Part shown: positions 35,469 to 44,139 of the stretch, in pieces
Numbering within the stretch: the stretch's first letter is position 1
Layout: each line of letters opens with the position of its first letter
Translations under genes and position numbers: made by a program
Source: Verrucomicrobiales bacterium
Lineage (GTDB): Bacteria > Verrucomicrobiota > Verrucomicrobiia > Limisphaerales > J093
Direction of reading: 5' to 3'
Assembly: GCA_015075445.1 (NCBI GenBank)
Contig: JABTUJ010000016.1
Location: 1 to 64,000 of the forward strand
DNA length: 64,000 nt
Notes under the pieces: generated by a model
Databases searched by the model: none
What the model was told of the DNA's origin: nothing
Seen by the model: only the letters and a program-made list of their open reading frames with translations

Positions 35469-37295
35469 TCACGTGCGGCGGTGGAGGCGGAGGCGAGCGA
35501 CCAGGCCGAGGGCGACGACGGCGACGCAGGTCCAGCCGAAGACATCGCCGTGGCGCCGGTAGAAGGTCGCGGGGCGTCGGGCGTCGGGCGGACCCAAGGG
35601 GAGGCGGACACTGAGAAAGCCGGGCGCGTAGATGTTGCCGTCGGGCCCGCCGAGGGCTTGGCGGAGGCGGCCCCGTTCGTCGATCCAGCAAGTGAGGCCG
35701 TTGTTGCAGCAGCGCACGAGGGGCAAACCGTTCTCGATGGCGCGGAAGACGGCATTGGCGGCGTGCTGGTACTGGGCGGCACTTTCCCCGAACCAGCCGT
35801 TGTTGGTGAGGTTGAGGAGGAGGTCGGTTTCCGGAGTGACGTGGTGGCGGGTGCCGCGGGCGAAGACGTCCTCGAAGCAGATCAGGACGGAGAGGTTCAC
35901 GGGCGGGTTGGTGAGGACGAACGGGACGGGGCCGGGGCCGGAGGTGAAGCTGCCCTCGATGGGGGTGAAGTGCTTGAGGAACGGCAACCAACGTTCGAGG
36001 GGGATGTACTCGCCGAAGATCACCAGGCGCTGCTTGCGGTACGTGGTGAGGTACTGGCCCGTGGGATCGAACAGGAAGGCGCTGTTGTAGGAGTCGAAGC
36101 CGCCTTCGGGACGTCGCTCGGCGTCATCGGCGCCGAGGATCATCCAGACGTGGTGATTGGCGATGAGGTCGATGAGGGCGCGGTATTCGGCGTCGCCGAG
36201 GTTGGGCAGGGAGGCTTCGGGCCAGACGAGGAGGTGGGGCTGAGCGGCGAGGGCGAGGGAGCTGAGATCGAGGAGTTGGCGGAAGCGGTTGGTGGCCTCG
36301 CGGTCGTCCCAGAGGAGGCGTTGAGGGATGCTGGGCTGGACGAGGGCGAGGCGCAGTTCGCGCGGGTGGTCGACGGGGCTGACCAGTTGGCGAGCGCCCC
36401 AGAACGTGACGGTGAAGACGGCGAGCAGCGGCAGGCCAAGGTCGGCGAACATCGGCAGTCGCAACGAGGCCAGGGGGCCACCCGCGCTGGGGGGGAGCGC
36501 GGACGGGAGCACGGCGCGCGTCGGGCTCGAAGGGAAACCCGGCGAGGAAGGTGAGGCGACGCGAAAGGCGAGGCGCACGGAGGCGAGAAACAAGGCCACC
36601 GAGGACCAGACCACGAGGAAGGACACACCGGGAACGCCGGTGACCGACGCGATCTGGAGGAGGGGAGTGAGCTGGTGTTGGGAGACCCCCAGCGGCTTCC
36701 AGGGGAAACCGCTGAAGAGGTGGTCCGCGATCATGTCGGTGGTGACCCAGGTGGCGGCGCAGAGCAGGCCCCACAGAAGGCGGGAAATCCAGGGGAGGAC
36801 AGCGACCGGCTGCAAGGGGACCAACCAACGCGGGAGGTCGTCCAAGGGAACCGGGGCTGGGGAGGCCGGGGGGAGTTCGTGGTGCGGCAGGAGTCGCCAG
36901 CACAGCCAGACCCACAGGGCGGGGTAGAGGGCAAGGTAGGCGCTGAGGGCTAGCCACCCGGCGCCGGCGCCGGCGGGGAACGGGATGTGCAGCAGCCAGC
37001 GCAGGGCGACGAGGTTGTGGCAGAGGCCGGCCAGGTAACCCAGGCGGAAGGCGCGTCCACCGCGAGTGCCGGCGGTTGCGAGCAGGAGGAGGCCCGGGGC
37101 GACCCAAGCCAGCCCGGCCCAGCCCGGCAGGGGAAAGGCCAGGGCCAGGGCCGTGCCGGCCGCGGCGGCCAGGAGGGCACGGCCAGTGCACCCTTCATTG
37201 CGAACCCAGCGCAGCAAGGGCGCAGCTTGGCGCAGCGGGGACTCAAGGCAAGCCGTGAAAGGCTGCGGGCGGGGGCGAGGTGGCTGCCGAGCCAT
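35469..37295 (-). CDS. lnt: Apolipoprotein N-acyltransferase
   Basis: A 608-aa inner-membrane enzyme that adds the third acyl chain to lipoproteins. Several membrane helices fill the first ~250 residues and one closes the C-terminus (GWTCVAVVALGLVARLRL). The periplasmic nitrilase-like domain has all three catalytic residues: Glu in LLVWPEASLPN (E360), Lys in TYRKQRLVIFGEYIPLE (K421) and Cys in LSVLICFEDVFARG (C473), followed by LLLNLTNNGWFG. It is slightly longer than the E. coli enzyme because of a Pro/Ser-rich linker near residues 248-275. It supports maturation of lipoproteins such as the TolC-type protein in this window. Confidence 0.95.
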   Translation of the reverse strand: MARQPPRPRPQPFTACLESPLRQAAPLLRWVRNEGCTGRALLAAAAGTALALAFPLPGWAGLAWVAPGLLLLATAGTRGGRAFRLGYLAGLCHNLVALRWLLHIPFPAGAGAGWLALSAYLALYPALWVWLCWRLLPHHELPPASPAPVPLDDLPRWLVPLQPVAVLPWISRLLWGLLCAATWVTTDMIADHLFSGFPWKPLGVSQHQLTPLLQIASVTGVPGVSFLVVWSSVALFLASVRLAFRVASPSSPGFPSSPTRAVLPSALPPSAGGPLASLRLPMFADLGLPLLAVFTVTFWGARQLVSPVDHPRELRLALVQPSIPQRLLWDDREATNRFRQLLDLSSLALAAQPHLLVWPEASLPNLGDAEYRALIDLIANHHVWMILGADDAERRPEGGFDSYNSAFLFDPTGQYLTTYRKQRLVIFGEYIPLERWLPFLKHFTPIEGSFTSGPGPVPFVLTNPPVNLSVLICFEDVFARGTRHHVTPETDLLLNLTNNGWFGESAAQYQHAANAVFRAIENGLPLVRCCNNGLTCWIDERGRLRQALGGPDGNIYAPGFLSVRLPLGPPDARRPATFYRRHGDVFGWTCVAVVALGLVARLRLHRRT

Positions 37296-37370
37296 GGCTC
37301 AGGAGGACCTTCGCTCCGCCGCCGTTCGGCAGGACAGACGAAGCACCCGGATGGTGAACAGGCGAATGGG

Positions 37371-37430
37371 GACAGACGAATGGACAGGATGGAGAGCCCA
37401 TGCCCATTCGACTGTCCTCATTCGTCTGTC
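37371..37430. terminator. Near-perfect hairpin at the 3' end of the export operon
   Basis: GACAGACGAATGGACAG (37371-37387) pairs with CTGTCCTCATTCGTCTGTC (37412-37430) with a two-base bulge. It sits between the permease stop (37477) and lnt, both on the minus strand. There is no clear U tract, so it may be a repeat element or an RNA-stabilising stem. Confidence 0.5.
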
Positions 37431-37476
37431 AGGGACCGGCCGACGACGCGGTCCGTCGGGACGTGCGGCGGCAGCG

Positions 37477-38766
37477 CTACTCGTGGCGGAGGGCCTCGAT
37501 GGGATCGAGGTTGGCGGCGGCGCGGGCCGGGTAGAGACCGAAGACGATCCCGACGGCACCCGAGATACCGAAGGCCAGCAGCACGGACCAGGGTGTGACG
37601 ATGGTGGGCATCTTGGTGAGGTGCGTGACCACGACCGGGGTCACCACGCCGACGAGGACGCCCACCAAGCCACCGCCGACGGAGAGGACGACGGTCTCGA
37701 CGAGGAATTGGGTGACGATGTCGCGTTTCTTGGCGCCGAGGGCGCGGCGCACCCCGATCTCGCGGGTGCGCTCGGTGACGGTGGCCAGCATGATGTTCAT
37801 GATGCCGATGCCGCCGACGAGCAGGGAGATGGCGGCGATGGAGCCCAGCACGATGTTGAACGTGCGTTTGGTCTCCTCGGCGGCGCGGAGCAGTTCGAGA
37901 GGCACGATGACCTCGTAGTCGTTCTGGTCGTGGAAGCGGTCCAGGACGGTCTTGATCTGGGGATCGGCGGTTTCGACGGCGGCGAGGTTCTCCATCTGGA
38001 CGATGATCCGGTGCAGCTCCACTTTCTCGGCCTGGAAACTGCCGGCGGAGCGTCGGATCAGGACTTCGCCGAACCGGACGCGCGAAGTGGAGAGTGGGAT
38101 GTAGACGTTGTTGTCGAGCGGTTCGCCTTCCATCTGGCTGGTCTGGGGTCGCTGGTCGGCCGCGCTGGTCTCCTGGATGATGCCGACGACGCGGTAGTAG
38201 AACTCGCCGACCTTGACCGCGTGAAGGAGCGGATCTTGGTAGGGGAAGAGCCGGCGCGAGAGGCCGGCGGTGATGACGCAGACATTGTTCTGCCAGATCT
38301 CGTCCATCTGACACAGGAAGCGGCCGCGGAGGAGATCGACGCGGGTGACCTCGGGATAGAAGGGGAGGGTGCCGATGACCTGGCAGGGGACTTCGTTGCG
38401 ACTGAAGCGAACGCTTTCGCGGATGATGCGCATGGGCAGGACGCGTCGGACGCCGGGGATGGTGGACTGGAGGCGGGCGCCGTCCTTGTAGGTGAGTCCG
38501 TAATCGATCTGGAAGCTGCGCATGGAGGCGCCGGACTGGGCGGCCTCGGCGGCCGGTTTGAGGCTGTTGATGAGGACGTTGTTGCTGCCGAGTTTCTTGA
38601 TGCGTTCCTGGGCCTCGTAGGAGGCGCCTTCGCCGATGGCGAGCATGGCGATGACCGAGCAGACGCCGAAGATGATGCCAAGCATGGTCAGCACCGAGCG
38701 CAGCTTGTGGAGCAGGAGGCTCTTGAAGCCGAGCTTGACGGTGCTGATGAACTGGATGCGCAGCAT
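37477..38766 (-). CDS. MacB-type ABC transporter permease
   Basis: A 429-aa permease of the MacB/FtsX superfamily. It has an N-terminal membrane segment (LRSVLTMLGIIFGVCSVIAM), a large periplasmic MacB-like core (about residues 50-290) and three C-terminal helices in the FtsX domain (NIVLGSIAAISLLVGGIGIM, the block ERTREIGVRRALGAKKRDI, and IVTPWSVLLAFGISGAVGIV). The ATPase is a separate protein encoded just upstream, with 3 bp between. Together with the adaptor and the TolC-type protein it forms a complete tripartite exporter, for which peptides, lipids or antibiotics are possible substrates. Confidence 0.92.
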   Translation of the reverse strand: MLRIQFISTVKLGFKSLLLHKLRSVLTMLGIIFGVCSVIAMLAIGEGASYEAQERIKKLGSNNVLINSLKPAAEAAQSGASMRSFQIDYGLTYKDGARLQSTIPGVRRVLPMRIIRESVRFSRNEVPCQVIGTLPFYPEVTRVDLLRGRFLCQMDEIWQNNVCVITAGLSRRLFPYQDPLLHAVKVGEFYYRVVGIIQETSAADQRPQTSQMEGEPLDNNVYIPLSTSRVRFGEVLIRRSAGSFQAEKVELHRIIVQMENLAAVETADPQIKTVLDRFHDQNDYEVIVPLELLRAAEETKRTFNIVLGSIAAISLLVGGIGIMNIMLATVTERTREIGVRRALGAKKRDIVTQFLVETVVLSVGGGLVGVLVGVVTPVVVTHLTKMPTIVTPWSVLLAFGISGAVGIVFGLYPARAAANLDPIEALRHE

Positions 38767-38769
38767 GGG

Positions 38770-39498
38770 TCAGGCAGCAACGGGGGCGGCGCGGTTGACT
38801 ATCTGGCGGTCGATCAGGCCGTCTTTCATGTGGATCACGCGGTGGGCGCGGGAAGCGACCTCGTCGCCATGGGTGACCAGGATGATGGTCTTGCCGCTTT
38901 GGTTGAGGTGGTCGATGAGGTCGAGCACTTCGGCGCCGGTGCGGGAGTCGAGGTTGCCGGTGGGTTCATCGGCGAGGATGATCAGCGGGTCATTGACCAG
39001 GGAGCGGGCGATGGCGACGCGTTGCTGCTGGCCGCCGGAGAGCTGGTTGGGACGATGGTCGAGGCGGTCGCCGAGGCCGACGAGGTTGGCGAGCTCCAGG
39101 CAGTGCTCGTGGGTATGGGCCAGGTTGCGGCCCTGGTAGAAGAGGGGCACCTGGATGTTCTCGAGGACGGTGAGCTGGGCGATGAGGTTGTAGGACTGGA
39201 AGATGAAGCCGATGCGGCGGCCGCGCACCTCGGACAGCGCGTCGTCGTCCATGCGGGACACGTCCTGGTCGCCCAGGAAGTACTGGCCGGCGGAGGGCCG
39301 GTCGAGGCAGCCGAGCAGGTTGAGGATGGTGGACTTGCCCGAGCCGGACGGGCCCATGATGGCGACGTAGGAGCCCTGGGTGATTTCGAGGTCCACGCCG
39401 CGCAGGGCACGAACGATGTTCTCGGCGCTGAGCACGTAGGTCTTTTCAAGACCCACGGTCCGGATCATCGGGCGGGGTGCTGGGGGCGAGCCGTTCAC
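38770..39498 (-). CDS. MacB/LolD-type ABC transporter ATPase
   Basis: A 242-aa nucleotide-binding protein. Walker A GPSGSGKSTILN, Q-loop IGFIFQSYNLIAQLTVLEN, signature LSGGQQQRVAIARSLV, Walker B LIILADEPTGNLDSRTG and the H-loop ILVTHGDEVASRA are all present and intact. It belongs to the MacB/LolD/FtsE branch that powers mechanotransmission rather than substrate translocation. The permease gene follows by 3 bp and the adaptor precedes by 23 bp, so the four export genes are one operon. Confidence 0.94.
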   Translation of the reverse strand: MNGSPPAPRPMIRTVGLEKTYVLSAENIVRALRGVDLEITQGSYVAIMGPSGSGKSTILNLLGCLDRPSAGQYFLGDQDVSRMDDDALSEVRGRRIGFIFQSYNLIAQLTVLENIQVPLFYQGRNLAHTHEHCLELANLVGLGDRLDHRPNQLSGGQQQRVAIARSLVNDPLIILADEPTGNLDSRTGAEVLDLIDHLNQSGKTIILVTHGDEVASRAHRVIHMKDGLIDRQIVNRAAPVAA

Positions 39499-39521
39499 AG
39501 GGGCAGGGTGTGAGGCGCCGG

Positions 39522-41699
39522 TTATTCGGACGGTGGACGACTGCGACCGGCACCGGGTTCGGCGCCTGCACCGCCTTCGCCGCCGCCGAAGCCTCCGCCC
39601 GGGCGGTTGCCGCGGCCGCCGCCTCCGCCCTGGCCACCGAAGCCGCCCCCGGCGCCTGGACCGCCTGGGCCGCCCGGACCTCCCTGCCCGCTGAAGCGCT
39701 GGCGCATGGCCTCGCGCATGGCCTGCTGTTCCTCCTCGTTGAGCTGGCCGTCGCCGTCCTTGTCGAACTGTTTGGTGAGGGCCTCGCGGTCGAAGCCGGG
39801 GGGGCCGCCCTGGGCGGCGAAGCGCTGGCGCATGGCCTCACGCATCGCCTGCTGCTCCTCCTCGTTGAGCTGGCCATCGCCGTCCTTGTCGAACTGGCGG
39901 GTCATCGCCTCGCGATCGAAGCCGGCGCCACCGCGCTGGCCGCCGCCGCGGCGGCCGGCTCCGGCACCGTCGGGCGCGGCGCCGTCCGGGCCGGCAATGG
40001 CGTTGGGCGGGGGGTTGCCGGCGAAGGCGGGGGGCGTGGAGCTGCCTGCATTCGGGGAACCGGTGGGACCGCTGGGGCCGCCGGCGGCTGGGGGTCCGCG
40101 AGTCGCCGCCAGATCTGGCGCACCGGTGGGGGCTCCGCGACTGGAGGTGGTGGCGGGTGGCGGATTGGTGGCGGTGACGCGGGCGCGGTCCTCAGCGGTC
40201 AGGACGGTGCCTTCGAGGTCGCGCTGTTCGGCGTCGAAGGGCGGCGAGAGGAGCACGCGATCGCCTTCGTTGAGGCCGGAGACGATCTGGATGAAGCGGG
40301 TGTTGAAGAGGCCGACTTCGACGGGGACAGGTTTGGGCTGACCGCCTTCGAGGCGGTAGCAGACCTGTCTTCCTTTCAAGGTGGTGACGGCCTGGATGGG
40401 GACGGAGATGGCATCGGCGATGGTGGTGATGATGATTTCGGCGCGGGCGGAGACGCCGGGTTTGACGTCGGGCAGGTGGTCGTCGATGTGGATTTCGGTG
40501 TTGTAGACCTTGAGGTTGGGGTTGCCGAAGCGGCTGGTGGTATCGGGCAGGAGGGCGACGCGTTCGACGCGGGCGCGGAAGGCCTGGTCGGGCATGGAAT
40601 CGAGGACGACGAAGGCGGGCTGATTGGGGCGCACCATGTTCACGGTGGACTCGTGGACCTTGACGGTGACCTTCATCCGGGCGATGTCCGGGAGTTTGAT
40701 CAGCTCCTGGCGATTGCGGACGGTGGCGCCCTCCTCGACCATGGCGTCGCTGCGGAAGCGCATGTCATCGGACATGGGGTAGACGACGAGGCCGTCCTGG
40801 GGGGCGTAGATGTGGCAGGCGTCGAGGTTCTTCTTGTCGCGTTCGAGCTTGCGGGCATTGAGGACGAGGGTATTGGACTGGGTGAGCAGGTCGGCCACGT
40901 ACTGGGCGATGCGGCGTTCGCTGGTGGCCATGACGCGCTCGAGTTCGTTCCGGGCCTCCTCGAGGTCGGAGCGGTATTTGGCGGCGAGTTTTTCGTGGTC
41001 GAACCGGGTGAGGATGAAGATGGAGTTGGTGGCGCTGATGAGGGAGTTCTGGCTGCTCATGACCTTGAGGCGGTCCTGGTCCTCGCGCTGTTTGGTTTCG
41101 TAACCTTTGGCGGTCAGGTTGGTGGTGTTCATGTAGTCCTCGAGGCTGATGGCGAGGTTGGCCTCGGCCTGGAGGACTTTGTTACTGGCTTCCATGGACT
41201 CGACGGCGCGTTGCCCCTGTTCGAACTTTTTGAGATCCAGCTCGGCGAAGTAGACCTTGAGCTGGGCGGCGCTGATGTCGCTGTTGGTCTGGCTGCGCTG
41301 GATGTCGAGGGTCAACTGGGCGGCGATGAGGGCGTTGGTGGCTTTTTCGAAGTTGATCTCCTGCTGGTTGACCTGGTCCTGGGCCTGAGCGGAATCCAGC
41401 TCGACGAGGAGGTCGCCCTTCTTCACGTACGTTCCCTCCTTGGCGATGAAAATGATGCGGGCGGTGCCTTCGACCTCGTTGCGGATGCTGAGTTCGCTGA
41501 CGGCGGCGAGGGTACCGCCTTCGACGACGGAGACGGTGAAGTCGCCGCGTTTGACGGTGTGGAAGGCGGTGGCGGTGGTGGTGGTGGCGGAGGAGCGGAA
41601 GAGCAGCAGGAGGAGGAGGCCGAGGGCGACCACGGCCACGCCCAGCAACCACGGGCGCTCGCGCAGGGGCGCGGGGAGTTTTTGCAGCAGGGGGTTCAT
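39522..41699 (-). CDS. MacA-like periplasmic adaptor with C-terminal EF-hands
   Basis: A 725-aa adaptor. The membrane anchor is WLLGVAVVALGLLLLLLF. The HlyD/MacA body has a barrel-sandwich start (TVKRGDFTVSVVEGGTLAAV), a long coiled-coil hairpin (about residues 100-260) and beta-barrel/membrane-proximal domains (KPGVSARAEIIITTIADAIS). After about residue 510 it becomes Gly/Pro-rich and then carries two nearly identical 12-residue EF-hand loops, each DKDGDGQLNEEE, in repeats of about 43 residues, ending in Gly-rich sequence. This tail is not part of canonical MacA. Calcium binding is inferred from the loop residues. The start overlaps the TolC-type gene stop by four bases. Confidence 0.88.
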   Translation of the reverse strand: MNPLLQKLPAPLRERPWLLGVAVVALGLLLLLLFRSSATTTTATAFHTVKRGDFTVSVVEGGTLAAVSELSIRNEVEGTARIIFIAKEGTYVKKGDLLVELDSAQAQDQVNQQEINFEKATNALIAAQLTLDIQRSQTNSDISAAQLKVYFAELDLKKFEQGQRAVESMEASNKVLQAEANLAISLEDYMNTTNLTAKGYETKQREDQDRLKVMSSQNSLISATNSIFILTRFDHEKLAAKYRSDLEEARNELERVMATSERRIAQYVADLLTQSNTLVLNARKLERDKKNLDACHIYAPQDGLVVYPMSDDMRFRSDAMVEEGATVRNRQELIKLPDIARMKVTVKVHESTVNMVRPNQPAFVVLDSMPDQAFRARVERVALLPDTTSRFGNPNLKVYNTEIHIDDHLPDVKPGVSARAEIIITTIADAISVPIQAVTTLKGRQVCYRLEGGQPKPVPVEVGLFNTRFIQIVSGLNEGDRVLLSPPFDAEQRDLEGTVLTAEDRARVTATNPPPATTSSRGAPTGAPDLAATRGPPAAGGPSGPTGSPNAGSSTPPAFAGNPPPNAIAGPDGAAPDGAGAGRRGGGQRGGAGFDREAMTRQFDKDGDGQLNEEEQQAMREAMRQRFAAQGGPPGFDREALTKQFDKDGDGQLNEEEQQAMREAMRQRFSGQGGPGGPGGPGAGGGFGGQGGGGGRGNRPGGGFGGGEGGAGAEPGAGRSRPPSE

Positions 41700-43474
41700 A
41701 GGACGGGTTCGAGGAATTGGTCAGGGGGGATGAGCTTGTCCTCGGGCATCTCGAGGGGGGGGCGGCCGCGCTGGCTATCGAGGAGCACGCCGGCGAGGGG
41801 ATCGCTGAGCCAGAAGCGGTCGCGTTCGGCGATCAGGAGGCCGAGGTCGAGGAGGAGGGACAAGCGGTTGTTCTGGTAGGCGACGATGGCGTCGGTGAGG
41901 GAATTCTGGGCGGCGATGAGGTCGTCCTGGGACTGGCGGAGGTTGATGATCTGCAAGCGGCCGGCGCGGAAGAGCAACTGGTCGTTGTCGGCCCGGCGCT
42001 CGGCGACGCGGAGGGCTTCCTGGCGGCTGACGTAGTTGAGGCGTTCGCGTTCGAGGTTGCGCAGGCCGGTCTCGATGCGGTCGCGGGAGTTGTCGAGGGT
42101 GGTGACGAGGCTGCGCAACTGGGACTCGAAGGAGATGAGGGTGGAGCGGTAGGTATTGCGTTCCCGCAGGCGGTCCACGGGCAGGTCGAGAGAGAGGCCG
42201 GCCGACCAGCGCAGCTTGTCGAAGTCGAAATTGGTGTAGTCGTAAGGTTCCTCGGACTGCCAGTTGGCGTTGCCGGTGAAGTTGAGGCCGGTCCGCAACT
42301 GGTCGGCGGCGACGCGGACCTTGCGTTTGCTGTCCTCGAAGCGGTCGATGGCGTTGAGGAGGTCCATGTGTTTTTCCACGGCCATGCGGAAGGCGGCTTC
42401 CTGGCTGATGTCCACCCGGATCAACCCCGCCTGCTCGAGCTGCCCCAGGTCTGCATCGGCCAGCGCCAGGACCTCGGTGATGGGCAGGCCCAGGCGGATC
42501 TTGAAGGCGTCGAGGGCGTTGAGGTAATTGGCGACGGAGTTGACGTAGCCGATCTGCGCGCTCAGCTCGGAGTTGCGCATTTCGTCGACGCGGCTGCGGC
42601 TTTCGCGGTCGACGGACCGGGCCTCGACGTACTCGCGGGTTTCCACGCGGCGGAGGTAGTTGGTGTAATTGTTGCGGACGTTGCGCTTCTGGCCCAGGAG
42701 GGCGAAGTAGGCGCTGACGGTGTTGGCGGCGAACTGGTTCTGGTACAGGCTGAAGCTGCGGATCGCGTAGACGACGTTGCGTTCGGCCTGGGTGAGGGCC
42801 TCGACGGTCGGGTCATTCCGGCCGAAGCCGCGGAGCAGCGGCTGGGTCAGGTTGACCGAGAGGAGGTTGATGGCCGAGTCATTTCCCAAGGCCACCGGCG
42901 AGTCCCCTCCCGAGAACCGGGCGGTGAAGATCCGCACCAGGTCGTTGCCCAGGGCGAGGCTGAGCCGGCCGCCGCTCTTGAGCAGTTGGCTGACGCCCAC
43001 GCTGCTGCGGACCGAACCCGACTGGGCGGTATCGCCCGTGCCGGAGATGCTCGCGGTGGATTCCGCGAAGAACTGCGGGGAGAAGGCGTAGCGGGTACCG
43101 GTCAGGCTGAGGGCGCTGAGGTAGAGTTGCTCGCGCTGGGTCTGGTACTCCCGGCTGTAGGTCTTCGCCAGCCGCAGGGCCTCCTCGACGTTGATCAACC
43201 GCCGGTTGGTGGCCTGACGATCCTCGATCAATTCCGCCGGTAACACCGACTTCGGGTCCCGGCCTGAGTAGGGCGTGTCGATGCTGAAGCTGTTGGTGTG
43301 CCCGAAGACGGCGCGGTCGTACTCCTCGATGATCCGGTAGACCTCCGTGTCCGCGGACTTGCGGTAGTGCGCGCTGGAGCAGCCGGCCAGGGTGGCAACC
43401 AAGCCGGATAGCAACAGAACCGGCCATCGGAGCCGGTTCTGCCCTTTCGTGGTGACTCTGAACATGTGGGCCAA
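41696..43474 (-). CDS. TolC-family outer-membrane efflux lipoprotein
   Basis: A 592-aa protein, the first gene of the export operon. The N-terminus has a lipobox in GLVATLAGCSS, so it should be a lipoprotein. The mature part has the two long alpha-helical repeats of the TolC family: LRLAKTYSREYQTQREQLYL and EALTQAERNVVYAIRSFSLY in the first, LGLPITEVLALADADLGQL as the connector, and FRAGRLQIINLRQSQDDLIA with QNSLTDAIVAYQNNRLSLLL in the second. It would form the outer-membrane channel for the MacA/MacB-type pump encoded downstream. Confidence 0.92.
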   Translation of the reverse strand: MAHMFRVTTKGQNRLRWPVLLLSGLVATLAGCSSAHYRKSADTEVYRIIEEYDRAVFGHTNSFSIDTPYSGRDPKSVLPAELIEDRQATNRRLINVEEALRLAKTYSREYQTQREQLYLSALSLTGTRYAFSPQFFAESTASISGTGDTAQSGSVRSSVGVSQLLKSGGRLSLALGNDLVRIFTARFSGGDSPVALGNDSAINLLSVNLTQPLLRGFGRNDPTVEALTQAERNVVYAIRSFSLYQNQFAANTVSAYFALLGQKRNVRNNYTNYLRRVETREYVEARSVDRESRSRVDEMRNSELSAQIGYVNSVANYLNALDAFKIRLGLPITEVLALADADLGQLEQAGLIRVDISQEAAFRMAVEKHMDLLNAIDRFEDSKRKVRVAADQLRTGLNFTGNANWQSEEPYDYTNFDFDKLRWSAGLSLDLPVDRLRERNTYRSTLISFESQLRSLVTTLDNSRDRIETGLRNLERERLNYVSRQEALRVAERRADNDQLLFRAGRLQIINLRQSQDDLIAAQNSLTDAIVAYQNNRLSLLLDLGLLIAERDRFWLSDPLAGVLLDSQRGRPPLEMPEDKLIPPDQFLEPVL

Positions 43475-44139
43475 GTCCAGCCTCTTGTGACGTCCGTGGG
43501 TGCGGGTTGGTTACACGGGCCCCGTCTCACGGGGCTCCCCTCGCCCCCGGGTCGTCGTTTCACGCGCGCGGGTCACCGGCAGGCTGACCACGCGGATTCT
43601 GCCTTCCGCCGGAGTCTTCGGCAAGCCGCGGGAAGCTCAAAGCTCAAAGCTCAAAGCTCAAGGGAAGTTCCAGCTCACATTCTGGCGCAGATCTCGGCGC
43701 CTTTCGGGGGAACGCGTCGGTTCCCGAATCCGACACGCGACGCGTGGCTCCTGCTCTTGCTCTTGCTCTTGCTCCTGCTCTTGCTTTCCACCCCGGCCTT
43801 GGTCGGTCGTGAGTTCCTTGGCCACCTGCACGTCGAAACAAGCCGGACACTCAAAGGCAGCGCGGCGCACCGCATCAACATAGCAGCGGCAGTCGGAGGT
43901 TTGAGGTGGGTTCAGGCGGGATCGGACTGGAGCGAGAGCGAGAGCAAGAGCGAGAGCGAGAGCAAGAGCGAGAGCAAGAGCGAGAGCAAGAGCAAGAGCA
44001 AGAGCGAGGTGCAGGGGCAAGAAGCAGTCGTGGTGCAGGGGCGTTGCTCCGATCTCGCCCATGACTTTGCGCGCAGGGGATTGCCGGCAATCAGGACGGC
44101 GGCCCCTGCCAAGCGCCGGGCGCGCAGCTTATGGACCGG
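43475..44139. other. Repeat-rich intergenic region, no gene seen
   Basis: About 665 bp between the export operon and the 1063-aa propeller gene. It contains a heptanucleotide array with the CAAGGGAAGTTCCAG tail (43631-43672), a CTCTTG/CTCCTG hexamer run (43748-43788) and a longer AGAGCG/AGAGCA run (43930-44009). The two hexamer runs are inverted relatives of each other and could pair. Open frames here are repeat-driven. Confidence 0.7.
43930..44009. repeat. GAGCGA/GAGCAA hexanucleotide array
   Basis: About thirteen tandem hexamers of the form GAGCGA or GAGCAA. The complementary CTCTTG-type run at 43748-43788 lies about 140 bp away in inverted orientation. Confidence 0.9.

Noticed and set aside
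37066..41879. Two ~800-residue plus-strand open frames across the MacB/MacA operon
   Set aside because: Antisense artefacts of high GC; the minus-strand frames carry Walker, LSGGQ, HlyD and FtsX motifs.
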